IMG/VR virus record: IMGVR_UViG_3300046453_000057
Location: 1-30,396 of that record
Strand: one strand, 5' to 3'
Length of the DNA: 30,396 nucleotides
Source: a virus
The notes beneath the pieces were generated by a model. The model searched no databases, was not told the origin of the DNA, and saw only the letters and a list, made by a program, of their open reading frames with translations. This document shows, one piece after another, positions 13,451 to 21,300 of the stretch. The translations under genes and the position numbers were made by a program. Position 1 is the first letter of the stretch, and every line of letters begins with the position of its first letter.

Positions 13451-14158
13451 ATGAAAAAGAAAATCATAGGAATAGCAGTAGCAGCTAGTTTGATGTTAAC
13501 CGGAGTTGTAAGCGCGGCAAGTGTATGGGGAACATATAAAGGTAATGACATTATCCGAATAACTTCTAACGGTGCAGCGATTAAGGCCACAGATGTTCCA
13601 GCCATAAATTACAATGGACGTACAATGATACCCATTAACATGCTTGGTCAATTGGGTATTCCGTACACATGGAATCAAAGTAATAAGACGGTAGATGTTC
13701 AAATAAAGACTGATTCATCTGAATCCATAAAGAACTTTGTTGCTTATGCTGACTATTTTAATACTCTTGAGGCTTTAGGCAACTCGCTATCAGGTTTATC
13801 TGATAAGTATTTTACTGCAGCTAGGGCAATAGTCGACGATTCTAAAGACTCTGCATATCTGGATACAGTTAATGGATTATTAAATACGTTTATAGATTTA
13901 TACAACTCCACAGTTAATTTGGCCAGTGATTTTCCTGATAGTGAAGTTAATAACATATTACTGAATTATTATAATTCTATTGAATATTACAAAAAAATGG
14001 ACAGTGCATTATATGATTTTAAAAATTCAAGAAACAGTGCAAGCATGGATTTATTCGGCACAAATAATTCTCTAGGTTTAGACTCTTCTAAAAAAGGTTC
14101 ATTCGCTGCAATCAAAAAATACCAACAGTATATTGATTTAGCATTAAATGCAAAATAA
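13451..14158 (+). CDS. Secreted cargo protein with copper-amine-oxidase-N (stalk-type) domain
   Basis: 235 residues from ATG 13451; GGGGA lies 8 nt upstream (a GTG directly before it is less well placed). Signal peptide MKKKIIGIAVAASLMLTGVV with AlaXAla-type cut after VSAA. Residues 25-85 hold the Cu_amine_oxidN1-like fold: IKATDVPAINYNGRTMIPIN, MLGQLGIPYTWNQSNKTVDV. The remaining 150 residues are helical, rich in Ser/Asn/Asp, without a known fold. Placed on its own between regulators and integrase with lower GC than the neighbours, it is a typical moron expressed in the lysogen. Host surface function is likely but unproved. Confidence 0.8.
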   Translation: MKKKIIGIAVAASLMLTGVVSAASVWGTYKGNDIIRITSNGAAIKATDVPAINYNGRTMIPINMLGQLGIPYTWNQSNKTVDVQIKTDSSESIKNFVAYADYFNTLEALGNSLSGLSDKYFTAARAIVDDSKDSAYLDTVNGLLNTFIDLYNSTVNLASDFPDSEVNNILLNYYNSIEYYKKMDSALYDFKNSRNSASMDLFGTNNSLGLDSSKKGSFAAIKKYQQYIDLALNAK

Positions 14159-14166
14159 TAGAACCC

Positions 14167-14195
14167 TTGATGCATAAAAATCATTGTGCTAAGAT
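14167..14195 (+). promoter_or_regulatory. Promoter of the antitoxin RNA
   Basis: TTGATG (14167-14172), exactly 17 nt, TAAGAT (14190-14195), with TG one base ahead of the -10 (extended -10). There is no ribosome site or gene behind it until the integrase, and the transcript would meet a terminator 110 nt later. That fits a small RNA. Confidence 0.6.
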
Positions 14196-14201
14196 ACAAT
14201 T

Positions 14202-14317
14202 ATAAAAGGAGCCGTGCGTCAACACGACTCCAGTGTACAATCCGCATTAAGAGCGGTTGGCTTGGCAAGGGTGATCCATGAATAGACCGGTTCCTACCAC
14301 GGGCGGTCTATTTCTTT
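14202..14317 (+). ncRNA. Antisense RNA antitoxin, RatA-like
   Basis: Predicted transcript of about 115 nt from the promoter above to the terminator at 14281-14317. Its 5' hairpin pairs GGAGCCGTG (14208-14216) with CACGACTCC (14223-14231), with one mismatch. A second short stem, CCGC...GCGG, follows. The 3' end overlaps the last codons and the terminator of the minus-strand toxin gene, so it can pair with the toxin mRNA tail, as in TxpA/RatA of Bacillus subtilis. The assignment rests on position and structure. Confidence 0.6.
14281..14317. terminator. Shared terminator of toxin and antitoxin RNA
   Basis: AATAGACCG (14281-14289) and CGGTCTATT (14304-14312) pair perfectly over 9 bp. On the plus strand the run TTTCTTTTTG follows, so it ends the antitoxin RNA. 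The toxin's stop codon (14308-14310) lies in the stem, and the minus strand uses the same hairpin. Confidence 0.7.
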
Positions 14318-14391
14318 TTGTGGAATGATAGGATCAACACAACCAGTGTCGCAAACGAAATCATCAGCGTCAGTGCTTGGTATACCTCCAC
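14308..14391 (-). CDS. Type I toxin, small hydrophobic peptide (Hol_Tox/TxpA-like)
   Basis: 27 residues: MEVYQALTLMISFATLVVLI then LSFHKKK. GTG at 14391 is chosen because GGAGG lies 8 nt before it; an ATG at 14397 touches the ribosome site and would add two residues. One transmembrane helix followed by a basic end, with the order YxALxLMIxFA...LILSFHKKK, is the known pattern of holin-like toxins of Bacillales. Membrane insertion and growth arrest are expected. It faces the antisense RNA. Confidence 0.82.
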   Translation of the reverse strand: MEVYQALTLMISFATLVVLILSFHKKK

Positions 14392-14449
14392 GGGCATCAC
14401 CTCCCTTCCGGGAGATTAGCCGACCGCCCTTATGCCATTGTACCGGACT

Positions 14450-14455
14450 ATTATA
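14450..14455 (-). promoter_or_regulatory. Toxin promoter (-10, extended)
   Basis: A perfect TATAAT on the minus strand with TG one base ahead (TGATATAAT). The -35 is poor. The leader between it and the toxin GTG would be about 50 nt and contains GGAAGGGAGG, which can fold with CTCCCGG (CTCCC/GGGAG) and hide the ribosome site, as type I toxin mRNAs often do. Confidence 0.5.
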
Positions 14456-14458
14456 TCA

Positions 14459-14489
14459 GACCGTACCTAAATATGGGTATGGTCTTTTT
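14459..14489 (+). terminator. Intrinsic terminator before the integrase
   Basis: GACCGTACC (14459-14467) pairs with GGTATGGTC (14476-14484) over 9 bp with one G-U, and TTTTT follows. It would stop plus-strand transcripts from the cargo/antitoxin side from running into the integrase gene. The integrase therefore needs its own promoter in the 49 bases that follow (14490-14538), where I see no clear -35/-10 pair. Confidence 0.65.
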
Positions 14490-14538
14490 GTTACCCCTCC
14501 CCTACAATACAGACATAGAAAGATAAGGAGTGAACAAC

Positions 14539-15981
14539 ATGGTTGTTAAAGCAGACGGTACACAGATTGGTAAAATCAGAGCAGCCCTATACACCCGCGT
14601 ATCTACTGAACGCCAGAGCCAGGAAGGATATTCCCTTGAGGCCCAGCACGATCAGTTAATCGCATACACTAACGATAATCAAATGCAGATATTTAAGATT
14701 TACACCGATCCCGGCGTGTCGGCCAAGAATCTGAAGAGACCCGGCGTACAGGAGCTAATCCGCGACCTGAAGGCAGGGATGTTTGATTGCGTGATCGTTC
14801 ATAAGCTCGACCGGCTGACGCGTAACATATCGGACCTGTACGGCCTTGTAGAGCTCGTTAACGAGAAGAACGTGAAGTTAATCAGCTTATCAGAGCAAAT
14901 CGACACATCTAACCCTATGGGACGTATGTTTGTGTACCTGCTGGGGATCTTCGCTCAGATGTTCCGGGAAAACTTGGGCGAAGAAGTCACCAAGGGTATG
15001 AAGACACGTGCGAAAAAAGGGTTGCATAACATCACTGTAGATTTGTATGGGTATGAACGACAAAAAAACGGAGATTTGCTGATTAAAGAAGAAGAGGCGA
15101 AGTGGGTCCGCTGGATGTTTGAACGGTACGCTGCTGGTGACGGTTCTCCAAAAATCGCCAAGTCCCTCAACCGCCAGGGGATACGCCGAAACAAAGGTTC
15201 AAAGTGGGATCATAGTAAGGTCATGCTCTCTCTTGGGAATAAGCACTACTGTGGACAAGTGCATAACAAGTTCAAAAAAGACGATGAGGCCATTGTCAGA
15301 CAAGGAACTCATGAGCCTATCATAGATCCAGAGTTATTTAATCGAGTGCAGGTAATCATGGAGAGAAAGAGAGAAGGCCTCATCTCTCAAAACTCCTACG
15401 ATTATGTATTCGGTGGAATTGTTAAATGTGCAAAGTGCGGATATACGTACACCGGAATGACGGATAAGAGAACCCCAAGCCATGCAAGACACTATGCATG
15501 TGGCGGTAAAGCAAGGGCCGGCATCTGTGATCAAGGCGGAATTTCTGAGAAGAAACTGGCCGATCTTATATTTAAGACTACCTTTGCCAAAGGCGAGGAA
15601 TACACGCGAAAGCATGTACCTTCGAAACAAAATGACGAAGAAGCCGAAATCAGAAAAGCAATACGGGAAAGTGAAGCGCGGCGGGAACGATGGCAGATGG
15701 CCTATGGTGATGGGAATATGCCGTATGAAGATTTCAGCAAACGCATGCAGGCAGAGATGTTGATGATTACAGAAATCGAGAAGAAGTTATCCACAATCCC
15801 CAAACAGGTTGTTAGTCATTTATCCTCTGAAGCAGCTGTCAAGATGATCAATGACATGAAAGAGAATTGGGATTTATTTGAACAGCGCACAAAGAAGGAT
15901 ATCATGCAGTCAATATTCCAGAGGATTGTGATTCGAAAGGATGGAGATATTTGGAGAATTGATGAAATAGTGTGGGCATAG
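14539..15981 (+). CDS. int: Large serine recombinase, phage integrase
   Basis: 480 residues from ATG 14539 (AAGGAG 8 nt upstream; a GTG at 14530 lies inside the ribosome site). N-terminal resolvase domain with Arg20 and nucleophile Ser22 (YTRVSTERQ), a DRLTRN block at 91-96, then the recombinase domain (about 165-270). A zinc ribbon follows with Cys297/Cys300 and Cys321/Cys330, then a charged coiled-coil region (about 360-420). All catalytic parts are intact. It would join attP to a host attB without host factors; excision needs a directionality factor, not identified here with certainty. The presumed attP starts 4 nt after the stop. Confidence 0.96.
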   Translation: MVVKADGTQIGKIRAALYTRVSTERQSQEGYSLEAQHDQLIAYTNDNQMQIFKIYTDPGVSAKNLKRPGVQELIRDLKAGMFDCVIVHKLDRLTRNISDLYGLVELVNEKNVKLISLSEQIDTSNPMGRMFVYLLGIFAQMFRENLGEEVTKGMKTRAKKGLHNITVDLYGYERQKNGDLLIKEEEAKWVRWMFERYAAGDGSPKIAKSLNRQGIRRNKGSKWDHSKVMLSLGNKHYCGQVHNKFKKDDEAIVRQGTHEPIIDPELFNRVQVIMERKREGLISQNSYDYVFGGIVKCAKCGYTYTGMTDKRTPSHARHYACGGKARAGICDQGGISEKKLADLIFKTTFAKGEEYTRKHVPSKQNDEEAEIRKAIRESEARRERWQMAYGDGNMPYEDFSKRMQAEMLMITEIEKKLSTIPKQVVSHLSSEAAVKMINDMKENWDLFEQRTKKDIMQSIFQRIVIRKDGDIWRIDEIVWA

Positions 15982-15984
15982 ACT

Positions 15985-16026
15985 ATAGTTATGTGTGGAC
16001 CGGGACTCTGGTCAGTACACAACTAT
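15985..16026. other. Candidate attP site of the serine integrase
   Basis: Two 17-bp arms, ATAGTTATGTGTGGACC (15985-16001) and GGTCAGTACACAACTAT (16010-16026), form an inverted repeat with 13 of 17 positions paired. They surround an 8-bp core GGGACTCT whose centre is between 16005 and 16006. Size, imperfect symmetry and place next to the integrase gene are what serine integrase attP sites look like. Both sides continue with phage genes, so the site appears not to have recombined. Confidence 0.72.
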
Positions 16027-16037
16027 TACAAAACATG

Positions 16038-16066
16038 AAAAAAAGGCCACCCGGTTAAGGATGGCC
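16038..16066 (-). terminator. Late operon terminator
   Basis: On the minus strand GGCCATCC, a 6-nt loop and GGGTGGCC form an 8-bp stem with one G-U pair (16066-16045), followed by TTTTTTT (16044-16038). The stop codon of the protease gene touches the stem. It ends the long leftward late operon and shields the attP and integrase from it. Confidence 0.85.
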
Positions 16067-16725
16067 TACCGCAGAAACTCTTTCACTTCATCGATCGGAA
16101 TTGCAAACGAATATCCTGCTGCTGCTGCACGCATAATCCCCACTAACTCCCCGTTGGCATTAATGAACGGACCGCCTGAGTTGCCCTGAATAGATTGTGC
16201 GTCCGTCATGATGGCAGTCCAGCGCTCCCCGGTGGTCATGATGCATGGCCGGGCGATGTCTACAACAGTACCCTCTGAAAAACTCCAGTGTGCAAGCCCC
16301 TGCGGATGTCCTACGGTCATGATCTGCATCCCGGGATATATTTGTGTGTCTGATAATGTAAATCCCTCTGTGGTGCTGTCAATGCGTATGAGAGCGAAGT
16401 CCACGGTCCGGTCAATGCGCAGCAGCATTCCTTCATGTACTACTTTGTCGTAGGTGGTCACATCAATGTGCAACGTACCGGTGTTGCTGCCGATTACGTG
16501 GGCATTGGTCAGCAGCAGACCATCACCGATCAGTGTACCTGTCCCTGTGCCTTGGATACGCGTGCCCTCGAAACGTGAGGTATAGTATGCCGTGACAACC
16601 GCTGTCTTGGCTCGGGCAGACTCAAGCTGAGCCTGAAAGGTGTGCTGCTGGTTGTAGGGATATGCGCCAGCCGAAACAGGCATAAAAAAAGTGACCAGCA
16701 GCATAATACATATGCGCTTGATCAC
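16066..16725 (-). CDS. Secreted trypsin-like serine protease
   Basis: 219 residues. GTG start at 16725 overlaps the holin stop (GTGA); no strong ribosome site, so coupled translation is likely. Signal peptide MIKRICIMLLVTFFMPVSAG. Chymotrypsin/HtrA-like fold with an intact triad: His76 (LTNAHVIG), Asp109 (DFALIRI) and Ser183 (QGNSGGPF). There is no PDZ domain and no membrane anchor after cleavage. It is the last gene of the lysis cassette and lies directly next to attP. It could degrade surface proteins at lysis or act as a lysogen cargo factor if it has an own promoter. Such a protease is not a standard part of phage lysis cassettes. Confidence 0.88.
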   Translation of the reverse strand: MIKRICIMLLVTFFMPVSAGAYPYNQQHTFQAQLESARAKTAVVTAYYTSRFEGTRIQGTGTGTLIGDGLLLTNAHVIGSNTGTLHIDVTTYDKVVHEGMLLRIDRTVDFALIRIDSTTEGFTLSDTQIYPGMQIMTVGHPQGLAHWSFSEGTVVDIARPCIMTTGERWTAIMTDAQSIQGNSGGPFINANGELVGIMRAAAAGYSFAIPIDEVKEFLR

Positions 16726-16991
16726 TTCGTTGTACCTGGATTGTTTTTCTGTAGCTCATACAGCCCTGTGGCAGAGAACCCGGCGATGGCTCCAGCCCAT
16801 AGACGGTATACCAATTCCAGGTCAGTGAATTTATACGCTGCTGCACCTATGCCTAAACCGATCACAATACCGATAACCGGGATAAGGTTCTTCGGAAGAG
16901 TAACAGTCGCTTTCACGCCATTCAGCACGATAGTAACGAATACAGTAAGGGCAGTCGCCAAAGCAAGCACCTGATTTAATGCATCATTCAT
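16722..16991 (-). CDS. Holin
   Basis: 89 residues with two to three membrane spans: LALATALTVFVTIVLNG, then LIPVIGIVIGLGIGAAAY and a WAGAIAGFSATGLYEL end, the layout of the phage holin 5 (A118-like) group. It would open the membrane for the endolysin. It overlaps the amidase gene by 8 nt and the protease gene by 4 nt. Its C-terminal tail is short and polar. Confidence 0.88.
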   Translation of the reverse strand: MNDALNQVLALATALTVFVTIVLNGVKATVTLPKNLIPVIGIVIGLGIGAAAYKFTDLELVYRLWAGAIAGFSATGLYELQKNNPGTTK

Positions 16992-18189
16992 TTGTCACAC
17001 TCTCCTTTGGGTAAATTAACACTCGTTTGGTGTTGATGGCATCCGGGTCCAAGAACACGCCACGAACCACGCCCAGGTCCCGGAGATCCGTCCCTTTAAT
17101 GTAGCTGGTGCCATCGTAGATCTTCGTATCGACCTTTGTGTCACCAACATAGATACTGCGCAGTGCGTAGGACCAGCGAGCGCCCAGGGCGTTCAGGATT
17201 AGCTTAGCTGGCACCCAACTCTTTCCTTCGATCAGCAGGCCCTCGTATGGTACATCGTTGAGCAGTACATCTACCGGATATGTTCCGGCTGGGGTAACTC
17301 GAACTCCGTACTTCACGCCCAGGTATTCGCAGATTCCTTGTGCCATCGCTACAGCAAGTTTGTTTTGAAACTCTTCATTAAAGAGCAATTCTTCTTCGGA
17401 TGGATTTGTCAGGAATCCCGGCTCGATTAAGCATGCTGGCATCGTCGTGTTCCGGCATACAGATAGGTTCTGATACCGGCATTTGCGGTCGGTCAGACCG
17501 GTTGTAGCCATCAGGTACTTATGGATGATCATTGCGAATGGTTTGTCCATTTCCTTCGTGTACAGCGTCTCAGAGCCTTTAGATGCTGTGTCTCCGGCGT
17601 TAGCATGGATGGACAAGAATACGTATGCACCTGCTTTATTGGCGATCTTGGCGCGGTCTACAAGCTCGACAAACACGTCTGTTGAGCGTGTGAGGATTAC
17701 GTTGATCTCCGGGTTCTTCTTCAGCAGCTCGTTGATCTTAAGCACCATAGATAGGTTAAATTCCTTCTCGAGCTTCTTGGTTGCGCCTACCGCGCCGGAA
17801 TCTTTCTTGCCATGCCCGGCATCAAGTATGACTGTCTTCATCGGGTACCGCCTTTCCGGGGCGATTTCCCCCTGTGATTTCGTTGAAGATGAATCGAAGT
17901 TCTTCGCTGGCAACTTCCTTGAACGCCCAGCACCACGGTACTCTCTTTGGGGTAGAAATGGCTCCCCGCCTACCCTCACGAGTTGTTTTGAAACCCAGTT
18001 TCGCCATTGTGTATCCTCATCCTCCAAATGTTTGAAGTGTGTCACCATGAACCTGCGGAACATCTTCATGCCGGATCGCTTGCCGAATAAATAAAGGGAG
18101 TACCCTATAAGGGCCTCCCATTTGATGTTGTCTATATTTTTGAAGATGAAATAGCACAGATCATACAGCGTCTCGAAGACACTCCACAT
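16984..18189 (-). CDS. N-acetylmuramoyl-L-alanine amidase (endolysin) with N-terminal extension
   Basis: Open for 401 codons. The enzyme itself begins at Met117 (ATG 17841), which has its own AAAGGCGGT ribosome site: MKTVILDAGHGKKDSGAVG. Counting from there, zinc ligands are His10, Glu27 and His79 (SIHANAG), with catalytic Glu140 (CLIEPGF), as in Amidase_3. The last 100 residues (PVDVLLNDVPYEGLLIEGKS, WVPAKLILNALGARW) resemble the stalk/copper-amine-oxidase-N fold and may bind the wall. The first 116 residues (DLCYFIFKNIDNIKWEALIG) look like a separate small phage protein read through in frame. One long and one short product are possible. Confidence 0.9.
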   Translation of the reverse strand: MWSVFETLYDLCYFIFKNIDNIKWEALIGYSLYLFGKRSGMKMFRRFMVTHFKHLEDEDTQWRNWVSKQLVRVGGEPFLPQREYRGAGRSRKLPAKNFDSSSTKSQGEIAPERRYPMKTVILDAGHGKKDSGAVGATKKLEKEFNLSMVLKINELLKKNPEINVILTRSTDVFVELVDRAKIANKAGAYVFLSIHANAGDTASKGSETLYTKEMDKPFAMIIHKYLMATTGLTDRKCRYQNLSVCRNTTMPACLIEPGFLTNPSEEELLFNEEFQNKLAVAMAQGICEYLGVKYGVRVTPAGTYPVDVLLNDVPYEGLLIEGKSWVPAKLILNALGARWSYALRSIYVGDTKVDTKIYDGTSYIKGTDLRDLGVVRGVFLDPDAINTKRVLIYPKESVTNE

Positions 18190-18322
18190 TAATCCTCACC
18201 GCCGGGGCATATAGATTGTTCACTACTTCATCCCCGTTCAAGGATGCTATTAGTTGAAGTGATTTATTTGTGAAGTCAATCTGTAAGTACTCTTCCTCGT
18301 CAAATTGAATGAGGTTTTCCAT
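18161..18322 (-). CDS. Small late protein (53 aa)
   Basis: The ATG at 18322 shares a base with the TGA of the giant gene (TGATG). MENLIQFDEEEYLQIDFTNK, SLQLIASLNGDEVVNNLYAP, AVRINVECLRDAV is an acidic, beta-rich sequence. Its end overlaps the endolysin frame by 29 nt. In Gram-positive phages such a gene is often found between tail genes and lysis genes. Function unknown. Confidence 0.72.
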   Translation of the reverse strand: MENLIQFDEEEYLQIDFTNKSLQLIASLNGDEVVNNLYAPAVRINVECLRDAV

Positions 18323-21300
18323 CAGTTCACCTGCAATCCTAACTCTTCTTTTACCTCGTCCATGTATTCCTTGCGGACTTCACTGTAAATTTCCTCTAGC
18401 TGCGTGATCAATTCCTCATCCGTGCCGCCCTCAATCTCCATAACGCGGTTGATGATCTCGTTGCCGATGTCCTCTTGCAGCTTCTCATAGCGTTTTGGAG
18501 GTATTGAAATTGTCACAGATTCGTCATTTTCATTCTTTCCGCGAACTTTTTTAGCTGGTGCTGAAGGCGCAATCGAAGTATCACCGGTGCGTTCCATCAG
18601 GTCTACAATGAATTGACCAGCCTGAGTGTACCGAGCAACTTCGGACTTGTACGGATTCAGGTACTGACCCTTGATTCCAGGTGCGTTCAGCTTGTCTTGA
18701 CCTAATGTAGTCTTATTGGCTGGTAGGGATTCTGACAATCCTGGTATGCGTGACTTGTAGTAATCCTTCACATCAGCGACAATTCCGTCATTGTATGCCG
18801 TCTTGCGCATAACAGGGTCTTGTCTGCGTGCTTCTTGTGCCAACATGGATGGACTGAATGACTTCAAGAAGGATTCGCCCAATCGCGTAGCAACGCCTGT
18901 AGCCTTCTCCCCTTGTGTGCCTCCAAACTGAGGCTGGAACACATCCTGCACGCCTCTGAGCGTGGACATTCCAAAGAGTGAACCTGCAGCTCCCGAAACG
19001 GTGCCTGTAACTTGATTCGGTTTGCCTTTTAATGCGCTCGCTTCTGCGCCAATCGCTAAAGGGAATGCTAGTGGCTGGAGCTTGTTATAGTCAAACTGTT
19101 TATCGCCTTCTTGATACTTAGCCGCTTTCTCTGCTGCGTCAGCGCCTTTACCATCTAACAGAGCGCCTACATACCGTTGAAGGGCTGAAGTATTGAAACG
19201 ATATTTACCTTTACCTACCTGCTCCCGGATGTTGTCAACGTTCTTATCTCCGCTGTCATTTGATCCGGTGATGATGCCAAGTTGATTCAGGTAAAACCCA
19301 ATGGCCGATAATCCGGTACCGGTCAGGCCAAGCGATAGAGTACGAATCGCTTCACGCTGCGTAGCATTCGATTTAGAGGACAGCTGAATCAATCCCTTGA
19401 TAATCCCTCCCGGTGTCATAGTGACCGCTGTAGAGGCGATATTGATCGGTGTACGAACGAATGGGAATACTGTTCTTACTACCGGACTAACAACCTTTTG
19501 CACCTTACCGGATCCACTATTCAGCCAATTTGCGGTTTCACCGCCAAGGGTGTCATTACGCTGGAAAGTGGAGTTCTTCGCAATCCGGTCCGCCTGTTCC
19601 AGCGCTGCTTCAGGTGGATCGTTAACAAATTTGCGGATATGCTGCTTTATTGCGTCTTTGTTGCTACGTTTGATTCCGTTTTCCAGAGCGTCCAGGAAGC
19701 CTTGCTTCTCCATTTCACCCTTGTAGATGGCAGAATACGTTGCGTAGTCAGCACCTTTAGCTACAGCACCAAGTGACCGTTCCAGGTAGCTCAGTGGATT
19801 GTATTTTCCTTTGTATGTCAGGCCGCGAATTTCGTTTGAACCTTGAATACCTGCAGGGTTAACGCCTTCCCATCCTGCTTTCGCGCCAGTCTTCAGCGCT
19901 TTGAAATACTCTGCAGTGAATTTTACCGGGTTCGCACCATACAAAGTGGTGGTTCTTGGTGTCTTCAGGATTGTGGACAGTGTAGAATCGATCATCACAC
20001 CGAACATGTCCGCCACTCTCGCCGTGGTTGCCATGGCCGGGCCAGATATTGCATTGATGGCCTGAGTACCGGAGTTAAACAGCATCGCAATGTAACGGAT
20101 CGCATTCACCTTGTCCATGATAGAAGATTTCTCGTAGCTGTTTAGAATCTTCTGCATTGCCATATCTGCCTGAGTGCGCTCCAGTCCTTGCAGGTCCGTC
20201 AGGCTCTTGGACAGTTTGCGTAAGGATTCAATGTCCTTTGGTGTAACCTGCGGGTTAGCAGCGACATACTTCTCTACGATACGTTCTTGCTGGTTCATCG
20301 AAGACTTTCCAGTGATCCGTTTAAAGGCGTTGTCGGCCTTGATGAAGTCACCTTCTATAGATCCTTTGGTTACGCTGCCCACAAGCTCCTGTGCCTTTTC
20401 AAACACTTGACGAGCAATAGGGCGGATGTCTTCACCGAACAGCTTCACAAGGTCTTCAGCGTAGGTTTCAGCCTTGATGATGCCTTTACCTACTTTAGCC
20501 GCAATCAGAATGGAATAGTCAATCCATTCGTCTACCGGCAGGGAGTTTAAGCGTCCCCGGCGTTTGTTGATGCGGGCTTGTGCTGCGGCTTCCTGCGCTT
20601 CGAGGAAAGAAACGACCTTGTCCCGTGCGCGCGAGTCTTTGAGTTCATTCGGCAGTCTGTCCTTGACAGGCTTTGCTTTGATCTTACTTTCTGCACTCTT
20701 CAGGTAATCGCCAAGCGCTTTAATATCGTCCGCATTGGCACCGCCTTGTTCCAGCCGATTAAGGATGTCGGCGATGGAATTTTCTTCTTTACCGGCACCG
20801 GTGGTTTCTTGAACCTTCTCGGCAAGGTTCTTGAATTTCACACTGTCCGCAACGTCAACCACTTTTCCATTCTTTTCGGCCGTACGGATGAGGTTAAGCA
20901 ACTGGCCTTCTGGAGATAACCGAGAGATCAATGATGCAGCCTGAACCGTCTGTCCGGCCTCTGTGAGGTCTTTAGCAAGTTTGTCGGCTATAGCCAAGGC
21001 GCGAGCATGTTCACCTGCTTTATCAAGCTCCTGCATGGCTCTGTATCCGTTGCTGATGTGCTGTGCGCCACTTGAACCGGACTTAAGGAAATCCGACTCT
21101 ACTTTTGCCAAGTCTTTCAATGCTTCATTTGAATTTGCCAGTACATCAGCGTTCTTGGATGCTTGATATGTTTGATCCAATTTAGCAATTTTCCCTTTAA
21201 GTGTAGAGGAAATCGCCTTACTGTCGGTCATGGTTTTAAAGTTGGCCCGGATACCCGGAGTTTTCTTCTCAGGAACCGTAGAGAGTTTGGATACTTTTTT

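Noticed and set aside
17822-18007. 61-codon frame overlapping the endolysin joint
   Set aside because: It has no convincing ribosome site and the long in-frame endolysin reading is continuous; kept only as a remark in the findings.
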